20,699 bases of DNA from an uncultured Gammaproteobacteria bacterium. Lineage in GTDB: Bacteria > Pseudomonadota > Gammaproteobacteria > Pseudomonadales > Azotimanducaceae_A. Of the stretch, positions 14,245 to 20,699 are shown piece after piece. Both the position numbers and the translations under genes were made by a program. The notes beneath the pieces are model-generated. The model saw nothing but the letters and a program-made list of their open reading frames with translations. It was not told where the DNA came from and did no database searches. The stretch covers positions 1-20,699 of the forward strand of contig CAJWGQ010000025.1 in assembly GCA_913041025.1 (NCBI GenBank). The letters are read 5' to 3'. Each line of letters opens with the position of its first letter. Within the stretch, counting starts at the first letter, position 1.

Positions 14245-16121
14245 GTGAAGTGTTTGATGATGAAAACTATGATGATGGTTTTGATGATCACAAACTGTCA
14301 AAACGGCTAAACGTTGAATTATGGAAAAAGCTCTTTGTTTATGCGAGTCGGTATCCAACCGATTTAAAGTGGCTCGGGGCAACGGCATTCATTACTGCGT
14401 TATGTGAAGTTACTTATCCTCTTCTGACCAAAGGAGTGATTGATTCGGTAGATGGCTACTTGAAGACGGGCTTGGAGCCAGATCTATTTTTTTGGGGTCT
14501 GGGTTATTTGGGTTGTACTGTTTTGCTGGCTATGTCCGTGGGCATTTTTATATGGCGTGCAGGGTCCATACGCACTTCGGTAGCGCATGATATTCGTCGT
14601 GATGGTTTTGAAAACTTGCAGCGACTGTCTTTTTCTTACTTCGACTATAGGCCCGTAGGCTGGCTTATGGCCAGAATGACTTCAGATTGTGAGCGACTTT
14701 CAAATATTCTGGCCTGGGGCTTCCTGGATTTAGTGTGGGGCTCGACCATGATGCTGGGTATTGCGTTAGCCATGTTTATTATGGATTGGAAGTTAGCTCT
14801 ATTAGTGTTCTCGATATTGCCGTTTCTTGCCTGGGTCTCTTCGAAGTTTCAAAAAAGCATCCTGACCAGTGCGAGAGCTGTCAGGGCGACAAACTCACGT
14901 ATTACTGGGAACTTCAACGAAGGGATTATGGGGGTTCAGACGACCAAGGCCTTTGTGCGAGAGGCGGAAAATCAGGAAGAATTCGGAGAACTAGCCGAAT
15001 CCATGTACCACTCCTCGGTGAGCAATATGACTCTGGCAGCAATTTACCTACCCATTGTGGTAACTCTGGCGAGTCTGGCCACTGGGCTGGCTCTTGCGGT
15101 GGGTGGAATGGACACTTTTGCTGGAATCATCCCTGTCAGTACTTTAATTGCGTTTATGGCCTACACGAGACATTTTTTTGATCCAATTGAAACACTAGGA
15201 CACTGGTTTGCTGAAATGCAAATGGCGCAAGCCTCTGCCGAACGGATACTGAGTTTGATAGGCGCTGAGCCTGAAATCAAAGATTCAAATTCAGTGCTTC
15301 GAGCCATAGAAGTTCAAAAAGATCGTAAGACTGCAAACAGGGTGTGGGCAGAAGATGGTGGGAGCGCGGAAATTCGAGCGATAGAGCTGAATTCGGTGAG
15401 CTTCGCCTATGATCCCAAGAAACCGGTTTTAAATAAAGTAAGCCTTAAAGCTCAGCGAGACGAGGTGATCGCTGTGGTTGGTCCGACGGGGGGCGGTAAA
15501 AGTACTCTGGTAAATATTATCAGTCGGTTCTATCAGCCTACCTCTGGTGAGGTGCTCATCGATGGGGTTGATTATAAAAACCGGAGTTTACGTTGGTTGC
15601 AATCAAACATCGGAATTGTCTTACAAAATGCTCATGTATTTGCTGGTTCTATTCTGGAGAACATCCGTTATGGAAGACTGGATGCCTCTGATGAAGAGGT
15701 GGAGCAAGCGGCGCGGCTGGTTGGCGCGGACGAGTTCATCAAAAAAATGCCTGAAGGTTATCAATCCGATGCGGGCGAGTCGGGAGGGTTTTTGTCGGCT
15801 GGGCAGAAGCAACTCATTTCTTTTGCGCGCGCAATTCTTTCTGATCCCCAGGTGCTGGTGATGGATGAGGCTACCTCATCCGTTGACACTGAAACCGAGC
15901 AGGTGATCCAGCAAGGACTGCGTCGAGTGCTAGAAGGGCGCATCGCGTTCATTATCGCCCATCGCTTGTCGACGATCCGTAATGCGACACGGATCATCGT
16001 GATAGATCATGGCTCCATCATTGAAGAAGGATCTCATGAGGCTCTTATGAATCGACAAGGGCATTATCATGAGCTTTATCGCCAGCAAAGTCGGCAAGAG
16101 GCGAGCCGTCAGTTAAAGTAG
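14241..16121 (+). CDS. ABC exporter half-transporter, catalytic subunit (MdlB-like)
   Basis: Partner of the preceding ABC half-transporter. It has an acidic N-terminal tail (about 1-20), six membrane helices (about 40-330) and a nucleotide-binding domain (about 375-620). Walker A is GPTGGGKSTL (K420) and Walker B is VLVMDEATSSVD with the catalytic Glu intact (E543). The H-loop is IIAHRLST. The signature is LSAGQ (518-522) instead of LSGGQ. This fits the two-site model: its own Walker motifs plus the partner's LSGGQ form the working site, while the partner's Asp-type Walker B plus this LSAGQ form the degenerate one. E. coli MdlB likewise has a non-standard signature. The start overlaps the upstream stop by four bases. 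Length 626 aa is normal. Confidence 0.92.
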   Translation: MSEVFDDENYDDGFDDHKLSKRLNVELWKKLFVYASRYPTDLKWLGATAFITALCEVTYPLLTKGVIDSVDGYLKTGLEPDLFFWGLGYLGCTVLLAMSVGIFIWRAGSIRTSVAHDIRRDGFENLQRLSFSYFDYRPVGWLMARMTSDCERLSNILAWGFLDLVWGSTMMLGIALAMFIMDWKLALLVFSILPFLAWVSSKFQKSILTSARAVRATNSRITGNFNEGIMGVQTTKAFVREAENQEEFGELAESMYHSSVSNMTLAAIYLPIVVTLASLATGLALAVGGMDTFAGIIPVSTLIAFMAYTRHFFDPIETLGHWFAEMQMAQASAERILSLIGAEPEIKDSNSVLRAIEVQKDRKTANRVWAEDGGSAEIRAIELNSVSFAYDPKKPVLNKVSLKAQRDEVIAVVGPTGGGKSTLVNIISRFYQPTSGEVLIDGVDYKNRSLRWLQSNIGIVLQNAHVFAGSILENIRYGRLDASDEEVEQAARLVGADEFIKKMPEGYQSDAGESGGFLSAGQKQLISFARAILSDPQVLVMDEATSSVDTETEQVIQQGLRRVLEGRIAFIIAHRLSTIRNATRIIVIDHGSIIEEGSHEALMNRQGHYHELYRQQSRQEASRQLK

Positions 16122-16247
16122 ATGCTCTTTTTTCGATGATTTTCGTCTTTTAGCAACCGTATAACCATAGATTAAGTCGTTCTTAGAGATTTTCTATTAG
16201 GACTTATATAGTGCCCAGCTCTTCTGGTGTCGGAGATTGGGAGGTCT

Positions 16248-16298
16248 CTGGCTTATCTAGGCTTTGCACTAGAACCAGTGTGTTTCCAGTGCTAAAGG
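16248..16298 (+). promoter_or_regulatory. Candidate SAM-II/SAM-V-like riboswitch pseudoknot upstream of metY
   Basis: An H-type pseudoknot can be drawn over the metY ribosome-binding site. CTGG (16248-16251) pairs with CCAG (16275-16278), and GCACT (16266-16270) pairs with AGTGC (16288-16292), with TAAAGG (16293-16298) directly after. The second stem reads UUUGC...GC-UAAA, which matches the UUGC...GCUAAA signature of SAM-II and the GCUAAAGG end recalled for SAM-V, both known upstream of methionine-synthesis genes including metX/metY. The GCUAAAGG lies 8 nt before the ATG, so SAM binding would hide the Shine-Dalgarno. Stem 1 is only four pairs, several other CCAG/CTGG copies lie nearby, and the L1 loop does not clearly match; a simple CACT/AGTG hairpin is the alternative. 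Confidence 0.42.
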
Positions 16299-16305
16299 AA
16301 AAAAT

Positions 16306-17571
16306 ATGAAAGACGAAACCATCGCCATCCACGCGGGATACGAGACCGACCCCACAACAAAATCAGTTGCTGTGCCGATTCATCAGACTGTTGCCTACGA
16401 ATTTGACGATGCTCAGCATGGTGCGGATCTATTCAATCTTGCCGTGCCAGGCAATATCTACAGTCGAATCATGAATCCCACCTGTGATGTTTTGGAACAG
16501 CGGGTGGCTTCTTTGGAAAGTGGGGTTGGTGGGTTGGCAGTCTCTGCTGGAAGTGCTGCTATAAATTATTCTATTTTGAATATAGCCAGCGCTGGGGATA
16601 ACATCGTTACAGTACCTCAGCTCTATGGTGGTACCTATACCTTGTTTGCGCACATGTTGCCTCAGCAAGGCATTGAAGTGCGATTTGCTGAAGACGATTC
16701 CGCTGAAAGCATAGAAAAATTGATCGATGATCGGACCAAAGCAATATTCCTTGAGACCATCGGTAACCCTGCTGGAAATATTGTTGACGTCGAAGCCGTA
16801 GCTAAAATGGCCAGATCAAAGGGGGTTGCCACGGTTGCCGACAACACAGTTGCGACACCGTCTTTACTAAAACCGATTGATTATGGTATCGATATAGTCG
16901 TCCACTCTTTGACTAAATACATGGGCGGGCATGGAACGACTTTAGGTGGCGTGATCGTGGATTCGGGTAATTTCCCATGGAGTGAACAAGCTGAGCGTTA
17001 TCCCGGGCTTAATCGACCAGAGCCGAGTTATCACGGAGTGATATATACCGAGGCGTTGGGAGCGGCAGCCTATATAGGAAGAGCTAGGACTGTTCCTCTT
17101 CGAAATACAGGATCTGCTTTGTCTGCCTTCAATGCATTTCAGCTCCTTCAGGGTATAGAAACTTTGCCGCTTCGGATGGAGAGACATTGCGATAACGCGT
17201 TGACTGTTGCCAATCATCTAAAAAGCCATTCTCAGGTAGACTGGGTGAGTTACGCAGGACTAGAAGACCACGAGCATCATCACCTCGCCCAGAAATATAT
17301 GGGAGGGAAGGCCTCGGGTATTCTGACCTTTGGGGTTAAAGGAGGCTTTGATGCAGGCGTGACATTTTACGATAAGCTGAAGTTGTTCAAGCGACTCGTT
17401 AACATCGGAGACGCGAAATCTCTAGCTTGCCACCCTGCCTCAACCACGCACCGGCAGCTGACCGAAGAGGAACAACGATCTGTCGGCGTGTCTGCAGAAA
17501 CGATCCGGTTGTCCGTTGGTATAGAGCATATAGACGATATCCTTGAGGATCTTGACCAAGCGCTGAGCTAA
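16306..17571 (+). CDS. metY: O-acetylhomoserine sulfhydrylase (aminocarboxypropyltransferase)
   Basis: PLP-dependent Cys/Met-metabolism enzyme joining O-acetylhomoserine with sulfide (or methanethiol) to give homocysteine (or methionine), in the cytosol. Seen motifs: [14 protein letters not shown] at the start, [13 protein letters not shown], the YSRIMNPT segment near 57-64 that binds the PLP phosphate of the neighbouring subunit, and the PLP lysine in [11 protein letters not shown] (K204). The 421 aa fit MetY better than the shorter MetB/MetC/MetZ (about 380-400). ATG at 16306 with AAGG 7 nt upstream. It forms its own unit, with 184 nt before it and 118 nt after it. The leader may form a SAM-binding pseudoknot covering the ribosome-binding site. 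A methionine gamma-lyase is less likely given length and context. Confidence 0.93.
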   Translation: MKDETIAIHAGYETDPTTKSVAVPIHQTVAYEFDDAQHGADLFNLAVPGNIYSRIMNPTCDVLEQRVASLESGVGGLAVSAGSAAINYSILNIASAGDNIVTVPQLYGGTYTLFAHMLPQQGIEVRFAEDDSAESIEKLIDDRTKAIFLETIGNPAGNIVDVEAVAKMARSKGVATVADNTVATPSLLKPIDYGIDIVVHSLTKYMGGHGTTLGGVIVDSGNFPWSEQAERYPGLNRPEPSYHGVIYTEALGAAAYIGRARTVPLRNTGSALSAFNAFQLLQGIETLPLRMERHCDNALTVANHLKSHSQVDWVSYAGLEDHEHHHLAQKYMGGKASGILTFGVKGGFDAGVTFYDKLKLFKRLVNIGDAKSLACHPASTTHRQLTEEEQRSVGVSAETIRLSVGIEHIDDILEDLDQALS

Positions 17572-17689
17572 TAAGTAAATGAGAACTGTGCTTGGTCCTG
17601 AGTAGATTTGTGGCATACAGCCAGGTTTATCTGGATGTTCTTGATGAATTGTTAATGCTAAATTAGCGTCAGTTTTAAGGCTAATTGGA

Positions 17690-19519
17690 ATGCTTAACAT
17701 GAAAAAGATCATCTTGAGTGTGGTGAGTTTGGTTGTTCTCATTGCCGTTGCTGTCTATTGGTATGTCTCTCGCTTTGATTTTGACCGAGATCCTCCGGTT
17801 GCGGTAACTGACACTAAGAGAGAAACGCTCTCAGGGCCCATCATTGGCTTTCAAGATAGAGGTGTTGATGTCTGGTTGGGCGTTCCATTTGCCAGTCCTC
17901 CTGAGGGTGATTTGAGGTGGCGAGCTCCACGCCCACCTGTTCCATGGTCTGATACAAAGCAGGTTTTGGATTATGGGCCTGAGTGTCCCCAGAATATGAT
18001 GGGCTTGTCAGGTCAGGAAGATTGTTTGTATCTTAATGTTTGGAGTCCCTCAGAAAGCTCTGCCCCCTTGCCGGTCATGTTTTTTATCCACGGAGGAGGG
18101 AATCATATGGGTAGCGCGAATGCCGGTGGTCTTTATGATGGGCAGAGATTTGCGTCGAGTCATGAGGTTGTGGTGGTCTCAATTAATTATCGTTTGGGGC
18201 CTCTGGGCTGGTTTTCTCACCCCAGTCTTACTGTTGAAGAAGCAGACGAATTTTCTCAAAAGGATAACTCTGGTAACTACGGTACCTTGGATATCTTGGC
18301 GGCTTTAGAGTGGGTCAGGGGAAACATTGAGAATTTTGGTGGAGACCCAGACAATGTCACCATTTTTGGTGAGTCTGCGGGCGCGTTTAATGTTTTGTCG
18401 CTGATGATTTCGCCCCTTGCAGAAGGTCTTTATCACAAGGCCATCTCTCAAAGCGGCGGAATTCGCATTATTCCAATGGACGTCGCTCAAAATTATCATG
18501 ATGAAGGGTCAGGTCATCCCTTAAGTGCTCGCGAGTTAACCAGCCGGATGCTCCTAAAAGCGGGGCTTGCGGTGAATCAGGAGGATGCTCAAGGAGTCCA
18601 GCAGATGATGTCAGAGGGTGCTATTCGAAAATTTCTGCTCAACCAGTCTGCAGAATCGATATTATTAGCACAGTCTGCATCAGAGTCAGGCGCGAGCGAT
18701 ACCGACAATGAGAGTAGTATTCCCGAACCTTTTGTGTTGTGGGGCGCGACTGGCATGTTGTCTCCAACGCTTCTGGGTGACGGTTATGTGTTGCCTAAAG
18801 GTGCTCAGATACTAGAGTTGCTGTCAGACCCTGCGCGGTTTAATGCTGGACCTGTCATCCTAGGCAGTAATAGAGATGAAGCGAAATTATTTATGATGAT
18901 GGACCCGCATTTCACGCGACGAGTTTGGGGTGTGCCGGTCTTAACCAAGAACGAAGACGACTATGCCAGGTTGACTGATTATGGGTCATTGATGTGGAAG
19001 GCTGATGCGGTTGACGAGTTGGCGATAGTTTTGAGCCAGACTCAGGAAGAAGAGGTATTTGCCTATCGTTTTGATTGGGATGATCTCAATAGTTTACTAA
19101 CATTGGATTTACACAATTTGCTAGGCGCGGCGCACGCGCTGGAGTTGCCGTTTGTGTTTGGCAACTTAGGTCTTCTTGAGACGGCGCTATTGCTTGATGA
19201 TGATCAGGCGGCTCGCGAGTTGTCTGATCGGATGATGTCTTATTGGGCCGAGTTTGCGTACTCAGGTAACCCCGCACGTGGTAAAGATGGGAGTTTGGCC
19301 GAGTGGACCGCTTGGACAAACGAGCCCGAGTCAGAAAAATTGATGCTGTTGGACAGTGGTGTCGGCATGGGTAACAGGATGGTATCTACCTTGCTGACCT
19401 ACGAAGACATTGCGGAACAACTCGCTTCCGATGAGCGTTTTGATCCAGAAGCGAGATGTAAATTGGCTCGACGAATGTTTGAGCCTGAACTTTCCAACGG
19501 TTTGTGTATCGACAATTAG
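17690..19519 (+). CDS. Type-B carboxylesterase, signal-anchored
   Basis: Alpha/beta-hydrolase of the carboxylesterase/cholinesterase type, cleaving carboxylic esters; natural substrate unknown. The N-terminus has a hydrophobic helix (about 5-27) after MKK, giving a periplasmic enzyme anchored in the inner membrane or secreted. Family blocks follow: GVPFASPPEGDLRW, EDCLYLNVWSP, oxyanion-hole HGGGN (near 130), and GNYGTLDILAALEWV. The catalytic triad can be placed at S229 in GESAG, E397 in SNRDEAK and H482 in GAAHALELPFVFG. The 609 aa are slightly long for bacterial members because of the N-terminal anchor and a loop near 330-345. ATG at 17690 (AAGG 9 nt upstream) is taken, but ATG at 17699 is equally possible. 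Only 26 nt separate it from the broken epimerase gene. Confidence 0.92.
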   Translation: MLNMKKIILSVVSLVVLIAVAVYWYVSRFDFDRDPPVAVTDTKRETLSGPIIGFQDRGVDVWLGVPFASPPEGDLRWRAPRPPVPWSDTKQVLDYGPECPQNMMGLSGQEDCLYLNVWSPSESSAPLPVMFFIHGGGNHMGSANAGGLYDGQRFASSHEVVVVSINYRLGPLGWFSHPSLTVEEADEFSQKDNSGNYGTLDILAALEWVRGNIENFGGDPDNVTIFGESAGAFNVLSLMISPLAEGLYHKAISQSGGIRIIPMDVAQNYHDEGSGHPLSARELTSRMLLKAGLAVNQEDAQGVQQMMSEGAIRKFLLNQSAESILLAQSASESGASDTDNESSIPEPFVLWGATGMLSPTLLGDGYVLPKGAQILELLSDPARFNAGPVILGSNRDEAKLFMMMDPHFTRRVWGVPVLTKNEDDYARLTDYGSLMWKADAVDELAIVLSQTQEEEVFAYRFDWDDLNSLLTLDLHNLLGAAHALELPFVFGNLGLLETALLLDDDQAARELSDRMMSYWAEFAYSGNPARGKDGSLAEWTAWTNEPESEKLMLLDSGVGMGNRMVSTLLTYEDIAEQLASDERFDPEARCKLARRMFEPELSNGLCIDN

Positions 19520-19545
19520 ATTGTTTTATTTGTAGGGAGGAAATC

Positions 19546-19758
19546 ATGTCCAGCATAAGAGCTGAAGAGGGTCCCGTGGCGGTTACGGGGGCATCAGGTT
19601 ACGTCGGAGCGCACGTCGTGGCCGTACTGTTAAGAAGAGGATATCAGGTAAAAGCTTGTGTAACGGACATGACTAATCCTGATAAGACCGAACATCTTTT
19701 ATCGATGAATGAAGAAGGTCTAAAGGGGTCTGTTGAGCTGTTTTATCAAGCGGTCTAA
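19546..19758 (+). pseudogene. Truncated NAD(P)-dependent epimerase/dihydroflavonol-reductase-like protein
   Basis: Only the first 70 codons exist. They carry the Rossmann nucleotide-binding start of the extended SDR family (AVTGASGYVGAHVVAVLLRRGY, about residues 12-33) and VKACVTDMTNPDKTEHLL, the strand-helix region where such reductases bind NADP(H). After KGSVELF, where intact proteins go on to the next strand and some 270 more residues, four unrelated residues and a stop follow. The start is well supported by AGGGAGG 6 nt before the ATG, so the gene was once expressed and probably followed the esterase. The rest is not found in the window, so sequence of other origin replaces it from about 19750. 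Not expected to be functional. Confidence 0.8.
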
Positions 19759-19784
19759 ACACTCTAAGTATGAGAGGTAATGAT

Positions 19785-20039
19785 ATGATTGGAACAATCG
19801 TACAATTTATTAAACAAGATGGTAGTAGTCAGCAGACAATGAGTATTGACCAACCTCCCCGGGTTGTAATTGATGCAATTAGGCACGGCACACCAAAATT
19901 TGTACGAGATCAGCTAACATCAGGCACTGTTGAAACTATTGATATTTTGAGGACAGAATTAAATGAGGAAAAACATCCACAAGGCAAGGGTGAGAGGGTT
20001 GAAACCATACTCGTGAATACCCTGGAATGGTTGAAATGA
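19785..20039 (+). CDS. Unrecognised 84-aa protein
   Basis: No family is recognised. The ATG at 19785 is preferred over the in-frame ATG at 19770 because GAGAGGT lies 6 nt upstream. The predicted protein starts MIGTIVQFIKQDGSSQQT, has no membrane helix or signal peptide, and is rich in charged residues toward the C-terminus (LRTELNEEKHPQGKGERVET). It would be a small soluble protein with a mixed alpha/beta outlook. It lies in the AT-rich patch between the broken epimerase and the high-GC mer genes, and its stop overlaps the ATG of a further mini-ORF (ATGA). Coding potential is uncertain. It may belong to an accessory cassette. Confidence 0.45.
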   Translation: MIGTIVQFIKQDGSSQQTMSIDQPPRVVIDAIRHGTPKFVRDQLTSGTVETIDILRTELNEEKHPQGKGERVETILVNTLEWLK

Positions 20040-20125
20040 CAGAATGTACTAAATTTAATGCACAAATACATTTGTGTTGGATATCTGGACAAGCAATCGA
20101 ATCCTCTGATTTTTTGGGAATGTAG
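20036..20125 (+). CDS. Possible mini-ORF (29 aa), maybe the front of a frameshifted gene joined to merF
   Basis: It begins with an ATG overlapping the stop of the 84-aa ORF (ATGA), a typical coupling arrangement, and reads MTECTKFNAQIHLCW... to a TAG at 20123-20125. Close to its end the codons are GAT TTT TTG, so a U UUU UUG heptamer lies in frame (20109-20115). A -1 shift there enters a frame open through NVEGLGVDDYLKHHKK directly into merF, a further 20-odd residues before its ATG. Three readings are possible: a small real ORF, a gene broken by an indel in the T6 run, or programmed frameshifting. No homologue is recognised. Confidence 0.3.
   Translation: MTECTKFNAQIHLCWISGQAIESSDFLGM
20061..20076. 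repeat. Perfect 7-2-7 palindrome, operator-like
   Basis: CACAAAT-AC-ATTTGTG is a perfect inverted repeat with a 2-nt centre, too tight for a good RNA hairpin, so it more likely suggests a dimeric DNA-binding protein. It lies about 120 nt before merF in AT-rich DNA. It is not the MerR-type operator between -35 and -10 that I know from mer operons, and no regulator gene is present. Confidence 0.35.
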
Positions 20126-20193
20126 AGGGGCTTGGAGTTGATGATTATCTCAAGCACCACAAGAAGCGAATTATTGCTGAAGAGCAAAGCAAG

Positions 20194-20451
20194 ATGAAGG
20201 ACGCAACGATCCTCAAGACCGGTATCATCGGGGCCGCGATCGCCGCGATCTGCTGCGCCACGCCGGTGCTTGTCATTGCCCTCGGCGCGGTCGGCCTTTC
20301 GGCGTGGATTGGCGGTCTCGACTATGTGCTGCTGCCCGCGCTCGTCCTCTTCCTCGGCGTGGCGGCCTACGGCCTGTGGCGGCAGAGCCGCGCGGCGGCT
20401 TGCTGCGATAGGGACGATGTCCAGACGATTAATTTTCAGAGAGATAAATAA
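20194..20451 (+). CDS. merF: Mercuric ion transport protein MerF
   Basis: Small inner-membrane protein that takes up Hg(II) and passes it to cytosolic mercuric reductase. Two membrane helices (about 8-34 and 42-62) are visible. The first carries the vicinal cysteine pair CCATPVLV (C20-C21) and the second pair lies on the cytosolic tail (C70-C71), as in MerF, where the cysteines bind mercury. [15 protein letters not shown] matches the MerF core closely. Length 85 aa versus about 81. From its start codon on, GC rises sharply over the DNA upstream, and codons are mostly G/C-ending, so it was probably acquired from a high-GC bacterium. merR, merT and merP are absent upstream. The reading frame is also open for 84 nt before this ATG. 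The flavoprotein gene follows after 5 nt. Confidence 0.92.
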   Translation: MKDATILKTGIIGAAIAAICCATPVLVIALGAVGLSAWIGGLDYVLLPALVLFLGVAAYGLWRQSRAAACCDRDDVQTINFQRDK

Positions 20452-20456
20452 CCTTC

Positions 20457-20699
20457 ATGTCCGACGGATTTGAGTTCGACCTCATCGTCATCGGCGCGGG
20501 AACGGGCGGCAACGGCGTGGCGCGCATGGCCGCCGCCGAGGGCTGGAAGGTCGCCATCGTCGACCGGCTTCCCTACGGCGGCACCTGCGCGCTCAGGGGG
20601 TGCGATCCCAAGAAGATGCTGGTCGGCGTGACCGAAGGCGTCGAACGGGCGCGGGCGATGGACGGCAAGGGGCTGATCGCCGAGCCCCGGATCGACTGG
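20457..20699 (+). CDS. MerA/glutathione-reductase-like FAD disulfide oxidoreductase (5' part)
   Basis: Cut by the window end after 81 codons. The N-terminal FAD-binding dinucleotide fold ([12 protein letters not shown]13-G20) and a redox-active CxxxxC (C44-C49 in [14 protein letters not shown]) place it in the class I pyridine nucleotide-disulfide oxidoreductases. Its place 5 nt after merF suggests a role in mercury reduction. However, classical MerA has GGTCVNVGCVPSK at this site; [13 protein letters not shown] marks a different subgroup, and no N-terminal heavy-metal-associated domain (GMTCxxC) precedes the FAD fold. It could be a divergent mercuric reductase or another dithiol oxidoreductase. 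High GC like merF. The C-terminal cysteine pair diagnostic of MerA lies outside the window. Confidence 0.85.
   Translation, partial: MSDGFEFDLIVIGAGTGGNGVARMAAAEGWKVAIVDRLPYGGTCALRGCDPKKMLVGVTEGVERARAMDGKGLIAEPRIDW

Noticed and set aside
17600..17660. CCAG...CTGG hairpin after metY as a terminator
   Set aside because: Four-pair stem without a U-tract.
1..20699. CRISPR arrays, tRNA or rRNA genes, insertion sequences
   Set aside because: No regularly spaced repeats, no tRNA-like cloverleaf, no rRNA blocks and no transposase or integrase were seen when reading the window.

Overview
The window reads as a chromosomal segment of a Gram-negative proteobacterium, most likely a gammaproteobacterium. 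The reasons are an RND efflux pair with a lipoprotein adaptor, a TonB-dependent outer-membrane receptor under a cobalamin riboswitch, a bacterial-type ThrRS and an MdlAB-like ABC pair. From 485 to about 19750 the composition is even and moderate in GC by eye. The genus cannot be told from sequence alone.

Layout. 1-484: no gene seen. 485-5233 (+): RND adaptor lipoprotein, RND pump and a LOG-family phosphoribohydrolase, tightly packed as one probable operon. 5239-7208 (-): argE-like M20 deacylase followed 8 nt later by a heme-dependent oxidative N-demethylase-family protein. 7354-9285 (+): thrS, without the usual infC-rpmI-rplT downstream. 9296-11504 (-): btuB-type receptor with a sigma70-like promoter and a full cobalamin riboswitch in its leader. 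11524-12177 (-): nitroreductase. 12388-16121 (+): two ABC half-exporters overlapping by ATGA, with one canonical and one degenerate ATP site. 16248-17571 (+): metY with a candidate SAM-II/SAM-V-like pseudoknot over its ribosome-binding site. 17690-19519 (+): membrane-anchored or secreted type-B carboxylesterase.

The right end is a mosaic. An NAD(P)-dependent epimerase/reductase gene starts at 19546 behind a strong ribosome-binding site but loses its homology near 19750 and stops after 70 codons. An AT-rich stretch follows (about 19755-20190) with an unrecognised 84-aa ORF, an ATGA-overlapping mini-ORF and a palindrome. At about 20194 the sequence switches abruptly to high GC and encodes MerF (mercuric ion uptake) and the start of a MerA/glutathione-reductase-like flavoprotein, cut by the window end. 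This looks like a horizontally acquired mercury-resistance fragment, or possibly an assembly join.

Functional themes are efflux (RND, ABC), B12 uptake and sulfur amino-acid synthesis under apparent RNA control, and amino-acid/amine metabolism (ArgE, N-demethylase). The most interesting items are the metY leader pseudoknot, the altered HxxxH editing motif in ThrRS, the compositional breaks at 19.75 and 20.19 kb, and a U UUU UUG heptamer that would link the mini-ORF to merF by a -1 shift.
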